DNA of 44,211 nt from NCBI GenBank assembly GCA_025980325.1, contig JAICXQ010000014.1, forward strand, positions 1 to 44,211, in the 5' to 3' direction. Origin of the DNA: Frankiales bacterium (GTDB lineage: Bacteria; Actinomycetota; Actinomycetes; JAFAQI01). Under the pieces are notes generated by a model that was not told the DNA's origin, ran no database searches, and saw nothing but the letters and a program-made list of their open reading frames with translations. Positions 9,547-18,757 of this stretch are shown here, piece after piece (position 1 is the first letter of the stretch; each line of letters begins with the position of its first letter). The translations under genes were made by a program, and so were the position numbers.

Positions 9547-10512
9547 ATGCGCACAACGAGTGCGGCGATTGGCCTCGTTTTCGTTGCCAGCATTGGGATC
9601 TCCGCCTGTTCTAACCCAAGCCCTACGCAACGCCCGTTGCCACCGCCGACACCTCATTCGACGGCACCAACGGCTACGGCACGCCCGGCCGCGGTGTGCG
9701 GCAGACCCTCCGCGGGACCGGTCAAGCACGTCGTCTGGATCTGGATGGAGAACCGTACGTACGCCGACGTGCTCGGGTCGGGTGGAAACGCGCCGCACCT
9801 CTCGGCGTACGCGCGCATGTGCGGCCTCGCGACGAACTATCGCGCCATCACTCACCCCTCGCTGCCGAACTATCTCGCCGCGACCTCCGGCTCGACCGGG
9901 GGAGTGACGAGCGACTGTTCGCCGGCCGCCTGCCCGCAGGACCGCACCTCGCTGTTCGCCCAGATCGACGACGCCGGACTGCAGTGGCGCACCTACGCCG
10001 AGAACATGCCGACCGCGTGCAACCGGGTCGCGCAGGGCAAGTACGCGCCCAAGCACAATCCGGCCGCCTACTTCGTTCCGATCCGCACCCGCTGCACGCA
10101 GTGGGATCTGCCGATGGGCGCCAACAACAACGGCCCGTTCGCGACCGCACTCGACACCGGCTTGCCGGCGTTCACGTTCGTCGAGCCGAACACCTGCGAC
10201 GACGGCCACGACTGCTCGACCCGCTTCGCCGACGAATGGCTCGGCGCGATCCTCGTCCGCATCACGCGCTCACCGGCGTACCAAACCGGCGACGTCGCGG
10301 TCTTCGTGACCTGGGACGAGGGCACCGGCGCGGATCAGCACATCGCCGCCGTCGTCATCTCTCCCGGCGTGCCGAGCGGTACGAGGTCGAGCATCCCGTT
10401 CACCCACTACTCGCTCTTGCGCACGACCGAAACGCTGCTCGGCCTGCCGCTGCTCGGCGCCGCCAACGCCGCACCGGACATGCGCGCAGCGTTCGGGCTC
10501 GGCGGCACCTGA
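9547..10512 (+). CDS. Lipoprotein phosphoesterase (acid phosphatase / phospholipase C-like superfamily)
   Basis: A 321-residue predicted lipoprotein. The signal peptide ends in the lipobox ISAC with Cys21, followed by a Pro/Thr-rich linker. The catalytic region opens with VKHVVWIWMENRTYADVLGS; in the PF04185-type phosphoesterases the MEN region is the metal-binding N-terminal motif. It continues with ITHPSLPNYLAATSGS, which supplies the nucleophile-region Ser/Thr, and ends with VAVFVTWDEGTGADQHIAAV and FTHYSLLRTTETLLG, the C-terminal Asp/Glu and His metal-ligand segment. It therefore probably hydrolyses phosphate esters outside the membrane; the substrate is unknown. The ATG at 9547 is preferred over an upstream GTG at 9538 because GAGGTG sits 6 bases before it. 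It heads a probable three-gene unit, possibly under a GEMM-like leader. Confidence 0.85.
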   Translation: MRTTSAAIGLVFVASIGISACSNPSPTQRPLPPPTPHSTAPTATARPAAVCGRPSAGPVKHVVWIWMENRTYADVLGSGGNAPHLSAYARMCGLATNYRAITHPSLPNYLAATSGSTGGVTSDCSPAACPQDRTSLFAQIDDAGLQWRTYAENMPTACNRVAQGKYAPKHNPAAYFVPIRTRCTQWDLPMGANNNGPFATALDTGLPAFTFVEPNTCDDGHDCSTRFADEWLGAILVRITRSPAYQTGDVAVFVTWDEGTGADQHIAAVVISPGVPSGTRSSIPFTHYSLLRTTETLLGLPLLGAANAAPDMRAAFGLGGT

Positions 10513-10524
10513 CACACTGCGCGC

Positions 10525-10977
10525 ATGGTGTTCGCGGGGTTGATCCCGGCGCTGCTCATGCTCGCGCTGGTGGTCCCGGCGCTGCTCAACATGCGCCGGC
10601 CCACGGCCATCGCTCTCCATGTCGACGGGGATCGATTCGTCGTCGAACTACGCGGCTGGGATCGCTTCTACTGCTGCCGCCGAGCCATCGAGATGCCGAT
10701 CGCCACGATCGAAGGCGTCGGCGTCTTCCGGCGTGAGCGCGTACCCGCGGAAGGCCTACGTTGGCCGGGCACGTCGTGGCCCGGCGTCATCCGCGCCGGC
10801 AGCTACGGTTTCGGTTCGGCTCGCGACTTCTGGGACGTACGCAAAGCACCCGAGGTTCTCGTCGTCGCGTTGCAGCCCGACCAGGAGTACCGCCGGGTCG
10901 TGCTCGAGGTGCCGCAGCCGCGAGAAGAGATGCTGCGGCTGCGCCCGCAACTCGGGCCGCTCGACTGGACACCGTAA
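10525..10977 (+). CDS. Membrane-anchored hypothetical protein
   Basis: A 150-residue protein of unknown function. Residues 1-22 (MVFAGLIPALLMLALVVPAL) form one membrane anchor. The rest is a soluble, strand-rich domain with VDGDRFVVELRGWDRFYCCR, IEGVGVFRRE and a closing VVLEVPQPREEMLRLR. This layout recalls small bacterial PH-like or YdbS-like domains placed behind a transmembrane helix, but I cannot assign a named family. The start is 12 bases after the phosphoesterase stop and the next gene starts 22 bases downstream, so all three are likely one transcript. Codon use matches its neighbours. Confidence 0.75.
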   Translation: MVFAGLIPALLMLALVVPALLNMRRPTAIALHVDGDRFVVELRGWDRFYCCRRAIEMPIATIEGVGVFRRERVPAEGLRWPGTSWPGVIRAGSYGFGSARDFWDVRKAPEVLVVALQPDQEYRRVVLEVPQPREEMLRLRPQLGPLDWTP

Positions 10978-10999
10978 GACACAGAAGGGCAGGACGAAG

Positions 11000-11866
11000 A
11001 TGGGACGCCTCGTCGACATCGGTGACACCGCGCTCTATATAGAGGAACGCGGCAACAGCGACGCGTTCCCGCTGCTCGTCTTCCACGGCGGACCCGGCCT
11101 CGACCATCACATGTTCGGCAGCTACCTCGACAAGCTCACCGACGACGGCCGCTACCGAATCGTCCTCGTCGACGAACGATCGCAGGGTCAGTCCAACCGC
11201 ACCGACCCGAGCACCTGGACCATCCAACGCATGGCCGACGACGTCGGCGCCCTTGCGACCGCGCTCGGCATCCACGACAACTACGCCACCCTCGGCCATT
11301 CGTACGGCGCGTTCGTCGTCCTGCAGCACGCGGTCGACCATCCCGGCGAGCCGAAAGGGACGATCGTCTCGGCCGGCGTCGCCTCGTCCCGCTGGCTCGA
11401 CAATGTCGACACCGAGCTCGACCGCTTCGAACCCGCGGCGCTGAGACAGCAGGTGACCGACTCGTGGGCCGGCGAGGCGACCGTCCAGACCGAGGACGGC
11501 GCGGCAAAGCTGCTCGGCGACCAGATGCCGTTCCACTTCCGCGATCCGGCCGGGCCGCTCATCGACGAGTACGTTCGCAACGCTCCCGGCACCCGCTTCT
11601 CGCCGGACGTGCTGCGGCACTTCGCCACCCAGGATTACGGCGGCCTCGACGTCGCCGACCGGCTCGAAGACGTCACCCATCCGGTGCTCGTGCTGTCCGG
11701 CCGGTACGACCGCACCTGCGCGGTCGGCGCCGGCGAGGAGATGGCGAAGCTGCTCCCGGACGCCGAGTTAGTGATCTTCGAGGAGTCCGCACACATGCTC
11801 TTCGTCGAGGAGAACGCCCGCTACCTCGACGCCGTACGGCGGTTCCTCGACCGGATCGCCGCCTGA
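11000..11866 (+). CDS. Alpha/beta hydrolase, proline iminopeptidase-like (S33 family)
   Basis: A 288-residue cytoplasmic alpha/beta hydrolase. It has the oxyanion-hole motif HGGPG at 29-33, VLVDERSQGQS, the nucleophile elbow GHSYGA with Ser101, an acid Asp in LSGRYDRT, and the catalytic His in ESAHMLF. HGGPG plus DERSQGQS is typical of proline iminopeptidases, which release N-terminal proline from peptides. Other S33 esterases share these motifs, so the substrate is uncertain. The ATG at 11000 is preceded by a purine-rich SD (GAAGGGCAGGA), which fixes the start; the same frame is open further upstream but overlaps the preceding gene. No signal peptide. Confidence 0.88.
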   Translation: MGRLVDIGDTALYIEERGNSDAFPLLVFHGGPGLDHHMFGSYLDKLTDDGRYRIVLVDERSQGQSNRTDPSTWTIQRMADDVGALATALGIHDNYATLGHSYGAFVVLQHAVDHPGEPKGTIVSAGVASSRWLDNVDTELDRFEPAALRQQVTDSWAGEATVQTEDGAAKLLGDQMPFHFRDPAGPLIDEYVRNAPGTRFSPDVLRHFATQDYGGLDVADRLEDVTHPVLVLSGRYDRTCAVGAGEEMAKLLPDAELVIFEESAHMLFVEENARYLDAVRRFLDRIAA

Positions 11867-11966
11867 CCGGCTTGTCCGGCTCCGGCTCCGTACCTGCCTT
11901 GCGCCGGTTTGTCGGTAGCTGCAAGGTTGATGGCGTCCGTTAGGTCTCAACCTCGCAGAGGTAGCG

Positions 11967-13214
11967 ATGACTCGTCGGCGCGGTATCCGTTGGTTGGCCC
12001 TTGCCGGTTCGCTCGCGGTGGTCGTCGGCGCCTCACCGGGCTGGGCCGCTCGATCCAGCATCACCGGCTCGTTGGTCCACGCTCGTGAAAGCGCCGTTGC
12101 GACGACCCTCGCCGACGGGCGGGTCCTCGTCGTCGGAGGCTCCAGTGGCAACGGAGCGCTCAAGACGGCCGAGATCTACAACCCCGCGAACGGCACGTGG
12201 CGGTCAACGGCCTCGCTCGCCCGGGCTCGGTACGAGAGCGCCGCGGTCACCCTTCACGACGGGCGGGTCCTCGTCATCGGAGGCATGGACCCGACCGCCG
12301 CGTCGCTCGGCCAGTTGAGCGAGAGCACCGAGATCTACACTCCGTCGAGCGGTACCTGGCGGGCCGGTCCGTCGACGAACGCGCCACACGTCGGCGCCGC
12401 CGTGACCACACTCAAGAACGGCATGGTCCTGGTCGCCGGCGGGTCGGCCACCGACGTGAGCCAGCCGGGGATAAGCGAGACATGGCTCGGCGCGGGCGCC
12501 GGCGCTGCCGAGATTTACGACCCCGCCACGTCGACCTGGCACAGCACCGGCTCGATGCTCGTCAACGACTCGCTCGCCCATGCGCTCCTGCTTCCGGACG
12601 GGCGTGTGTTCACCGGGTGCGGGACCAGCCCGAGTGACTTCGAGATCTACACGCCGGGCGCCGACCCGACCGGACATCTCGCCGGCCTGTGGCAACTGAC
12701 CCGCCCTGTCCCGGCTGGACTCGCCGAATGCGCGATGAGCCGCCTTCCGGACGGCCGCATTCTCGTCGCGGGTGGTCTGCGGTACGAGAACGCAGCGCTC
12801 AGCCAGGTCGGGACCGGGAACGGCGTCCGCGTCGGCGGCGGGAGCGTATTGCCGTCGGCGACGTCCGTCGCGTTCCTCTACGACCCCGCCACGGACACGT
12901 GGACGTCCGCGGTGAGCATGAGCACGCCGCGGGCCGGTGCCACCGCCACGCTGCTGCACGACGGGCGCGTTCTCGTGACCGGCGGCGTCGACGACAAGAA
13001 CGTGGCGCTGCGAACGACGGAGATCTTCGATTCCCGGACGTCTCGATGGGTCGCGTGGACGTCGACACCGCAGCTGCAGGCCGGACGGGCATGCTGCGAG
13101 ACCACGACGTTGCTGCACAACGGTACGGTCCTGATCGCCGGTGGCATGGCCCCCGACACCGCCGCGACGGGCTCGGCGCATCCACTCAGGGAAGCGGAGA
13201 TCGTCCGGCTGTAA
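11967..13214 (+). CDS. Secreted Kelch-repeat beta-propeller protein
   Basis: A 415-residue exported protein. The signal peptide is MTRRRGIRWLALAGSLAVVV up to a GWA/ARS cleavage region. At least seven Kelch-type blades follow, marked by GRVLVVGGSS, GRVLVIGGMD, GMVLVAGGSA, GRVFTGCGTS, GRILVAGGLR, GRVLVTGGVD and GTVLIAGGMA, each with AEIYNPANGTW- or YDPATDTW-type closing strands. This is the layout of a galactose-oxidase-like propeller without the oxidase copper ligands that I could identify, so a binding rather than an enzymatic role is more likely. The SD GAGGTAG precedes the ATG. The gene converges with the next one at a 7-base gap. Confidence 0.88.
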   Translation: MTRRRGIRWLALAGSLAVVVGASPGWAARSSITGSLVHARESAVATTLADGRVLVVGGSSGNGALKTAEIYNPANGTWRSTASLARARYESAAVTLHDGRVLVIGGMDPTAASLGQLSESTEIYTPSSGTWRAGPSTNAPHVGAAVTTLKNGMVLVAGGSATDVSQPGISETWLGAGAGAAEIYDPATSTWHSTGSMLVNDSLAHALLLPDGRVFTGCGTSPSDFEIYTPGADPTGHLAGLWQLTRPVPAGLAECAMSRLPDGRILVAGGLRYENAALSQVGTGNGVRVGGGSVLPSATSVAFLYDPATDTWTSAVSMSTPRAGATATLLHDGRVLVTGGVDDKNVALRTTEIFDSRTSRWVAWTSTPQLQAGRACCETTTLLHNGTVLIAGGMAPDTAATGSAHPLREAEIVRL

Positions 13215-13221
13215 GCCCGAT

Positions 13222-13896
13222 TCAGGCCGGCGCGGGCGCCGGAGTTCCGGAACCGTGCAGCAGGCCCTCGTGCCGCGCCACCTGCAGGGCGATCACGACC
13301 GTCGCGATCACACCGACGGTTGCGATGGCCGGCGTCATCACGGTCTTCACCGCGACGAAGGTGCCGAGCGACACCGATTCGAGCAGCCACAACGTGGCGG
13401 CGGCCTTGACCAGGCAGACGAACGCCCACAGCAAGGTGAGCCGCCAGAACAGCCGCTGGATCCGCGGCCGCACCGCGACGTCTTCGGTCATCGGGTAGAA
13501 GTCCGACGCGAGCCGGGCCACGACCGGTCGGGCGGTCGCGAGCGAGGCGAGGAACAGCAGCGCCACCGACGCGTCGTTCACCGCCGGCTGGACGAAGTAC
13601 AGGAACGTGCTCCCAGTCGCCATCGACAGCGCGGTCTTCACGGTCAGGCCGATCGCGGTGAGCCACAGCAGGCCCGACGTCGGCCGCTTGGTCGACACCC
13701 GCCACGCCATCGCGCCGTAACACCACGCGAGCGCGGCGATGAGCGCGGCCCAGACGTTGCCGGCCGCGAAGCAGGCGTAGAACAGCGCGGCGGGCACGAT
13801 GTTCGCCCACAGCAGGCTCAGGCCGAGGTGGCGCAGGATCGCCCGAAGGCGCGGCCGGGCGGTCGCGGCTGCGCCGTCGCACGCAGTCGTGGGCAT
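13222..13896 (-). CDS. Multi-spanning membrane protein, VC0807-like
   Basis: A 224-residue integral membrane protein with about six hydrophobic segments, including LSLLWANIVPAALFYACFAA, AALIAALAWCYGAMAW, LLWLTAIGLTVKTALSM, a central SVALLFLASL, WRLTLLWAFVCLVKAAATLW and a C-terminal VIATVVIALQVA. The combination of a FLYFVQP-type loop, RPVVARLASDFYP and a paired RLFWRLTLLWA segment resembles the uncharacterised VC0807 family. The ATG at 13896 is chosen over an upstream TTG because an AGAG-type SD lies just before it and the extension is polar. Function is unknown. Confidence 0.72.
   Translation of the reverse strand: MPTTACDGAAATARPRLRAILRHLGLSLLWANIVPAALFYACFAAGNVWAALIAALAWCYGAMAWRVSTKRPTSGLLWLTAIGLTVKTALSMATGSTFLYFVQPAVNDASVALLFLASLATARPVVARLASDFYPMTEDVAVRPRIQRLFWRLTLLWAFVCLVKAAATLWLLESVSLGTFVAVKTVMTPAIATVGVIATVVIALQVARHEGLLHGSGTPAPAPA
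13227..13242. terminator. Candidate bidirectional terminator hairpin
   Basis: The inverted repeat CCGGCGC-GG-GCGCCGG lies at the meeting point of the Kelch gene and the convergent membrane-protein gene, inside the last codons (APAPA) of the latter. It is very GC-rich and lacks a T-run, so termination is inferred from position only. Confidence 0.35.
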
Positions 13897-13959
13897 GTGA
13901 TCTCTTCGGTTCAAACCCACGCCGGGTTGACCCTCCGAACGGCTAAGGCGCAAGTCCGT

Positions 13960-15567
13960 TCAGCCCTTGGCCAATTGGATAACCGCGACATATGTGTACT
14001 GGTGCTGGTGCCCGTCGCCCTGCCGGAAGTTGCAGTTGCACGGCTCGCCGCGGTATTTCGCCATCGCGATGTTGTGCACGAGGTACACCCGCCCGTTCGA
14101 CCCGACCGCGAGTTGGTTGTAGTCGCCGAGGAACGCGCCGCCCCGGCTGAATGCCGCATATCCGACATCCGACCGCAAGGCGTTGACCTTCACCGGGTTC
14201 GACCACGTCGCGCCGTTGTCGGTCGACTGCTGGAAGTAGGTGTCGATGTACGGCGACAGGCCGCTCGGCGATCGCGTGTTCGCCACGCCCTTGGTCTCGA
14301 CGCGCTGCTGGTAGCCGATGCTGATCACGCCGTTGGCGATGTCGACCATGGCGTTCCAGTGGTCGATGTGGCTGCTCTCCGAGTCCTTGTTGACCCGTCG
14401 CGGCGGCGACCATGTCACGCCGTTCATCGACGTGGCGAAGAACAGGTCGTTGAGACCGTCCTTGCGGGCCCGGCCGTCCTCCCACGCGACGACCAGCTCG
14501 CCGGTCTTGTGGTCGACCGCCGCGGCCGGCAGGCTGCCGGCGCGCTGCTCGGCGACGGCGTTGTCGTTGTTCGCCGAGATGCCGGTCGACACCGGCGTGA
14601 ACGTCAGCGGAGCCGGCCACGGCACCGCTCCCGCGTCAGGCGCGAGCGCGATCTGCAGCTGCGATCCGCCGACCGCGACGTCGGCCGGGTTCTCCGTCGA
14701 CGGCGGGTTCTGGATCCCCGGCGGGCCGCCGAAGTCGCCCTGGAAGATGACCGCGAGGGTGCCGTCGGGCTCCACCAGCGGGTACGAGCCGATGCCGGGC
14801 TGCGCGTTGTAGACGTAGAAGGTGTTGTTGCCGGTCGTCGCGTCGGCCCAGTTGGCGAGCTTGTCGCAGCCGGCGTCGCAGTAGGTGTAGACCATCGGCG
14901 TGATCCGGTCCCACACGACGTAGACGCGGCCGGTCTTGTGGCCGGTGCCGGTGCCGTTGTCGGCGACGATCCAGTTCTTGTCGTTGAGCCCTTCCAGCCC
15001 GTCCTGTTCGAGGACGACCGCCTTGGACCAGTGCAGCCCGTTGTCGCGGGAGACGTTGACCGCCATGCCGCTCTTGCTGGAGTCACCCGAGGGGCCGCTG
15101 CCGTCGTTGAACACGAGGCTGTTGGCGTAGACGAGGTAGTGGCCCTTCTGCGCCGGGTCGGCGCCGAACGTCACGACCGCGTCCGACGCGCGGTCGAACG
15201 AGCCGCCGGTGTAGCGGGTCAGGCCGGGCAGGTAGCCGTGGTGCCAGATCTTGCCGCCGTCGGTCGTCGTCGCCCAGCCGTTGCCCGCGTCGCCGCCCGC
15301 GTCGACCCGATCCTCCTGGAACGCCGCGACCGCGTTGTTGGGGTTGGCCGGGTTGACCGCGATCGACGGCTCGATCTCGGTGTCGGGCTGCGGGTGGCTG
15401 TCGTCGATCGGATAGGTGACCCCGTGCAGCGGGATGTCCGCGACCGATGCGCGGACGTCACGGATGACCTGCGGCCCGCTCTTGGCGCCGGCGGTGGTCG
15501 GCACGAGCGCCGCGGTCAGGCCGGTCACCGCGGCGGTCGCGATCAGCAGCGGACGGGTAGCGCGCAC
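13960..15567 (-). CDS. Secreted BNR/Asp-box (sialidase-like) repeat protein
   Basis: A 535-residue exported protein with a signal peptide (VRATRPLLIATAAVTGLTAA up to TTAGA). The body is a beta-propeller with Asp-box repeats: TTDGGKIWHHG, SRDNGLHWSKAV and STDNGATWSNPV. It opens with DTEIEPSIAVNPANPNNAVA, an entry strand shared by many exo-alpha-sialidase-like proteins of actinomycetes, and has WEDGRAR and GDYNQLAVG later. Catalytic sialidase Arg triads could not be confirmed, so it may be a non-catalytic binding or reporter-type propeller. Cys pairs (YCDAGCD, CNCNF) suit an extracellular location. The GTG at 15567 follows a GGGAGC SD. It is 56 bases downstream of the ceramidase-like gene on the same strand, so the two are probably co-transcribed. 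Confidence 0.85.
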   Translation of the reverse strand: MRATRPLLIATAAVTGLTAALVPTTAGAKSGPQVIRDVRASVADIPLHGVTYPIDDSHPQPDTEIEPSIAVNPANPNNAVAAFQEDRVDAGGDAGNGWATTTDGGKIWHHGYLPGLTRYTGGSFDRASDAVVTFGADPAQKGHYLVYANSLVFNDGSGPSGDSSKSGMAVNVSRDNGLHWSKAVVLEQDGLEGLNDKNWIVADNGTGTGHKTGRVYVVWDRITPMVYTYCDAGCDKLANWADATTGNNTFYVYNAQPGIGSYPLVEPDGTLAVIFQGDFGGPPGIQNPPSTENPADVAVGGSQLQIALAPDAGAVPWPAPLTFTPVSTGISANNDNAVAEQRAGSLPAAAVDHKTGELVVAWEDGRARKDGLNDLFFATSMNGVTWSPPRRVNKDSESSHIDHWNAMVDIANGVISIGYQQRVETKGVANTRSPSGLSPYIDTYFQQSTDNGATWSNPVKVNALRSDVGYAAFSRGGAFLGDYNQLAVGSNGRVYLVHNIAMAKYRGEPCNCNFRQGDGHQHQYTYVAVIQLAKG

Positions 15568-15623
15568 GTCGTGCTCCCTCGTTTCCTGCGCTGCGCCCCG
15601 GAGCCCCGGGGCCGTCCCGTGGG

Positions 15624-18554
15624 TCAGGACGCGGTCAGCGCTTGCCCGTTGGTTTCGCCGTACTGGTCCCGGATCCCTCCCGCGGGCACGCTCACGACGT
15701 CGCCCGGGCGCAGATCGACGGACGCGGCCCAGCGGCCGGTCGCCGCGTCGTAGGCCGCCGGGACCTGCCGGGTCCGGCCGTCCGAGGAGGTGACCAGCAC
15801 GACCGCGCTCGCCACCGTGCCGGCGGTCGCCCACGGCCGCACCGAGCAGCGCTTGCAGACGACGCTGTAGAGGTAGTTGCCGTGCGCGTCGACGAGCCCG
15901 CCCTGGTCGTCGCTGTAGAACGCGAGCTGCGAGTGGTGTGCCGGCAGCCGCGGGTAGCGGATCGCGTCGATCACGAACGACGCGGTGCCGCCGCTCACGG
16001 TCAGGTCGTGCGCGGTGATGCCGGTCCACGGCACGACCGTGAACGGCGCCGACGTGAGGTGGTACGGCGCGACCGCGCCGCCGGTGTGGATCGCTCCGTC
16101 GACGACAAACCGGTACACGCCGTTCGCGACCTGGCCGCCGACCTGGTCGACCCGCGGGCTCGCGTCGAAGACCTCGAACGACGCGGTCCAGTGCCACGCC
16201 TGCGCGCCGGTCCGGTAGTCGGACGCGGAGGTCACGAAGCTGCCCGGTGTCTCGAGGCTGACGACGACCTCGCCGCTCTGGTCGGCATACGGCTGCCAGC
16301 TGCCGTCGGGCGCCTGCCGCTCGACCCGCGCGGTCGGGTTGTCGGTCCAGTTGTCGCCGCCGTTCCAGGTGAAGGTCGCGTCGTCGAACCGCTGCACCTG
16401 CGCCGCCGGTTGCGTCACGGCCGCGGCCGGTCCGGCGCTGTCCGGGATCTGCGCGGTCCACGCGTCGTAGTACGCCGACGAGATCTGCCCGACCGCGATC
16501 GACTCGGCCTGCTGGCGCGCCTCGTCCGCGGTCGCGATCGGGTCGGTCGGCTGGGCCAGCAGCGGGCTGCCGCAGCGCAGGTTCGCCGCCATCGCGAGCA
16601 GGTTGGTCACCATGTAGTCCGCGGTGTGCGGGCCGTACGTCGTCAGCGCCTTGCGGTACGCGTCGCGGGCCATGTACTCGCGATAGCTCACGGTGTATCC
16701 GTTGTAGTCGCCGGTGTGACCGAGGCCGACGCTGACCGCGTAACCGCCGCAGGTCGCGTACGCGCCCGCGCCGAGTTCGGTGTGGGTGAAGTTGCCCTTG
16801 ATCTGGCTGACGTCGCTCGGCTCGGAGTTGGCCTGCGAGACGTACGACGGATCGTTCCAGCCGGCCGCGTCGTTGTTGATCTCCGCTTCCATGTGGTCGT
16901 ACGCGGCCTTCGTCACGGCGAGGCGGCGCTGGCCGAGGTAGTCGCGCGGATCCGGGCACGAGTACGACGTCGGGGACGCGGCGAAGCAGGCGGGCACTTG
17001 GGTCGCCGGCTGGCCCTGGTCGTAACCGACCGGCCAGCCCTCGTCGACGTCGGCCTGGTTCGCGTAGTCGAAGCCGTAGTACTGGTCGCCGACCGGGCGA
17101 TCGGTGCGGCTCTCCAGGTTGCGGATGAGGTCGGCCTGCGGCTCGCACGAACACGACGCGAGCAGCACGTCGCCGATGCGGACGGCCTGCAGCTTGATCC
17201 GCGCGTTCTCCTCGACCGTGCCGAACGACGACACGTCGTAGTTGTCCGGCACGGGGACTCCGGCCGCCTTCAGCGTCTTCAGCAGGCCGGGGCTGAACGG
17301 CAACGTCGTGCCCAGCCCGTCCGAGGCACGCTCGCAGTCCGGCAGCCCGGCCGCGGACACGCCTGGATCGCCGGCGTCGGTCGGGCCGGTGCGGCAGTTG
17401 CCGACCGAGGGATAAGGGTGCGACAGCGGACCGGCGACGAAATGCGTCAGCATCGTCACGGGCACGTCGCTCGCCGACGGCGCCTGCACGGACCCGTCGT
17501 CGTGACCGATCGCCGTCCACGCACCGAAGACCTGCTCGGCGAGCAGGTGCGCGCCGCGCTCGACCTGCGCGTAGCCCATGTGCGCCCACACCTCGTGGAT
17601 CTGGTCGCCGCCGTCGGTGAGGATCGGCGCGCCGCCACCGTGATCGGCGTACGCGTGGTCGTACGGGCCTTCGGCGGAGCCCACCGAGCCCTGGCTGAAC
17701 ACGACCGGCGCGCCGGTCATCCGGTCGACGTAGCGCTGGAACGGCGCGAGCCAGTCCGCGGAGAACAGGTCGTAGCCGTCGAGCGACTCGCCGTGCTCGG
17801 CGTAGTTGACCCAGGTCGCGAGCGGCTTCGGATGGTGCGGCTGCGACATGTCGTCGAAGCGCATGACGACGAGGCCGTGGTCGTTGTCCTGCAACGGATA
17901 TCCGGTGGGGGAGCCGTCCTCGTTGACGTCGGACCCGGCGATGTTTCCCTGCATCCACGGGTAGTTCACCGTGGTCGCGCCGACCTGCGCCGGCACCATG
18001 TGCGCGGTCGCCTGCTCGATGGCGCTGGCAGCCTGGCGGGCCTGGTATTCGAACATCCGCAGGTCCATCGCGTCCTGGAACAACCAGACGCCGGCCGCGG
18101 GCGAGGAGTAGTACGGCGAGTTGTGGTCGTGCGTCGCCGACACGAGCAGGTGGTCGTAGTCGACCGGGCTGCCGTCGGCACTGAGGATCTGCGCGATCCG
18201 GCGCTGCAGCATGTCCTGCGCGAGGTAGTTGTCGATCTTCACCAGCGCGACCGGCGGATCGCCCTTGCCGTCCTGGGCCACGATCGCGCGGATCTGCAGC
18301 CGCGACTGCACGCCGTACGACGACGCCTGCTTGACGTGCTGGGCGTTCGGATCCCATTCGTTGTTGATGTTGGAGGGGTCGTTGTCGGACGCGTACTGGC
18401 CGGCGCCGGCACCGACGTGCCAGCTCGCGTCGACGACGGCGACGCCGGCGCGCAGTCCGGTCCATGCCGGCGCGTGGTTGTCGGCGAGCGCGACGAGACC
18501 GCCGCCCGCGGTGACGAGGGACAGCGCTGCGGTGGCGACGACGACGCGCTTCAT
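15624..18554 (-). CDS. Secreted neutral ceramidase-superfamily protein with C-terminal beta-rich extension
   Basis: A 976-residue exported protein. The signal peptide is MKRVVVATAALSLVTAGGGL up to ALA. The N-terminal two thirds resemble the neutral/alkaline ceramidase N-terminal domain: LRAGVAVVDASW (compare the family's GxGxxDIT), LVSATHDHNSPYYSS (compare ATHTHSGP, a zinc-ligand and catalytic region), ATWVNYAEHGESL (compare NFATHGT) and VFSQGSVGSAEG. From about residue 700 there is a strand-rich extension (ATFTWNGGDNWTDNPTARVE) like a ceramidase C-terminal domain. True ceramidases cleave the N-acyl bond of ceramide; here the zinc-region residues are partly changed (HDHNS for HTHSG), so the substrate is uncertain. 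The GGAG SD before the ATG supports the start. It is divergent from a paralogue. Confidence 0.78.
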   Translation of the reverse strand: MKRVVVATAALSLVTAGGGLVALADNHAPAWTGLRAGVAVVDASWHVGAGAGQYASDNDPSNINNEWDPNAQHVKQASSYGVQSRLQIRAIVAQDGKGDPPVALVKIDNYLAQDMLQRRIAQILSADGSPVDYDHLLVSATHDHNSPYYSSPAAGVWLFQDAMDLRMFEYQARQAASAIEQATAHMVPAQVGATTVNYPWMQGNIAGSDVNEDGSPTGYPLQDNDHGLVVMRFDDMSQPHHPKPLATWVNYAEHGESLDGYDLFSADWLAPFQRYVDRMTGAPVVFSQGSVGSAEGPYDHAYADHGGGAPILTDGGDQIHEVWAHMGYAQVERGAHLLAEQVFGAWTAIGHDDGSVQAPSASDVPVTMLTHFVAGPLSHPYPSVGNCRTGPTDAGDPGVSAAGLPDCERASDGLGTTLPFSPGLLKTLKAAGVPVPDNYDVSSFGTVEENARIKLQAVRIGDVLLASCSCEPQADLIRNLESRTDRPVGDQYYGFDYANQADVDEGWPVGYDQGQPATQVPACFAASPTSYSCPDPRDYLGQRRLAVTKAAYDHMEAEINNDAAGWNDPSYVSQANSEPSDVSQIKGNFTHTELGAGAYATCGGYAVSVGLGHTGDYNGYTVSYREYMARDAYRKALTTYGPHTADYMVTNLLAMAANLRCGSPLLAQPTDPIATADEARQQAESIAVGQISSAYYDAWTAQIPDSAGPAAAVTQPAAQVQRFDDATFTWNGGDNWTDNPTARVERQAPDGSWQPYADQSGEVVVSLETPGSFVTSASDYRTGAQAWHWTASFEVFDASPRVDQVGGQVANGVYRFVVDGAIHTGGAVAPYHLTSAPFTVVPWTGITAHDLTVSGGTASFVIDAIRYPRLPAHHSQLAFYSDDQGGLVDAHGNYLYSVVCKRCSVRPWATAGTVASAVVLVTSSDGRTRQVPAAYDAATGRWAASVDLRPGDVVSVPAGGIRDQYGETNGQALTAS

Positions 18555-18757
18555 GCGTGCTCCGGCTCACGAGGGCGAGGGTGACGCGAACGGGCTTCGG
18601 CGTCCGGGCGGACTATCCCTTCCGTTCAACGACCCAACCGGGCTCGCGCTCGTGGTGATGTGGTCACAAAATCATGGCCTTCGGTTCGGCGTAACCCAGG
18701 CAGGAATCGGGTCGCGGATCGGGAAGCAGGCTGTGATCCCATCCGAAGGAGCTGCTC
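18555..18757. promoter_or_regulatory. Divergent promoter region between two ceramidase-like genes
   Basis: This 203-base spacer holds the promoters for both divergent genes. A small GTGA-N5-TCAC repeat (within GTGATGTGGTCAC, about 18653-18665) is present. GAAGGAG at 18745-18751 is the SD for the plus-strand gene. I could not pick confident -35/-10 boxes. Confidence 0.4.

Noticed and set aside
13141-15753. Plus-strand open frame of 870 codons
   Set aside because: Antisense to the membrane protein and BNR genes; Arg/Val/Gly-rich with no recognisable domain.
15642-18584. Plus-strand open frame of 980 codons
   Set aside because: Antisense to the ceramidase-like gene; an effect of high GC at third positions. 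The reverse frame has a signal peptide, SD and family motifs.
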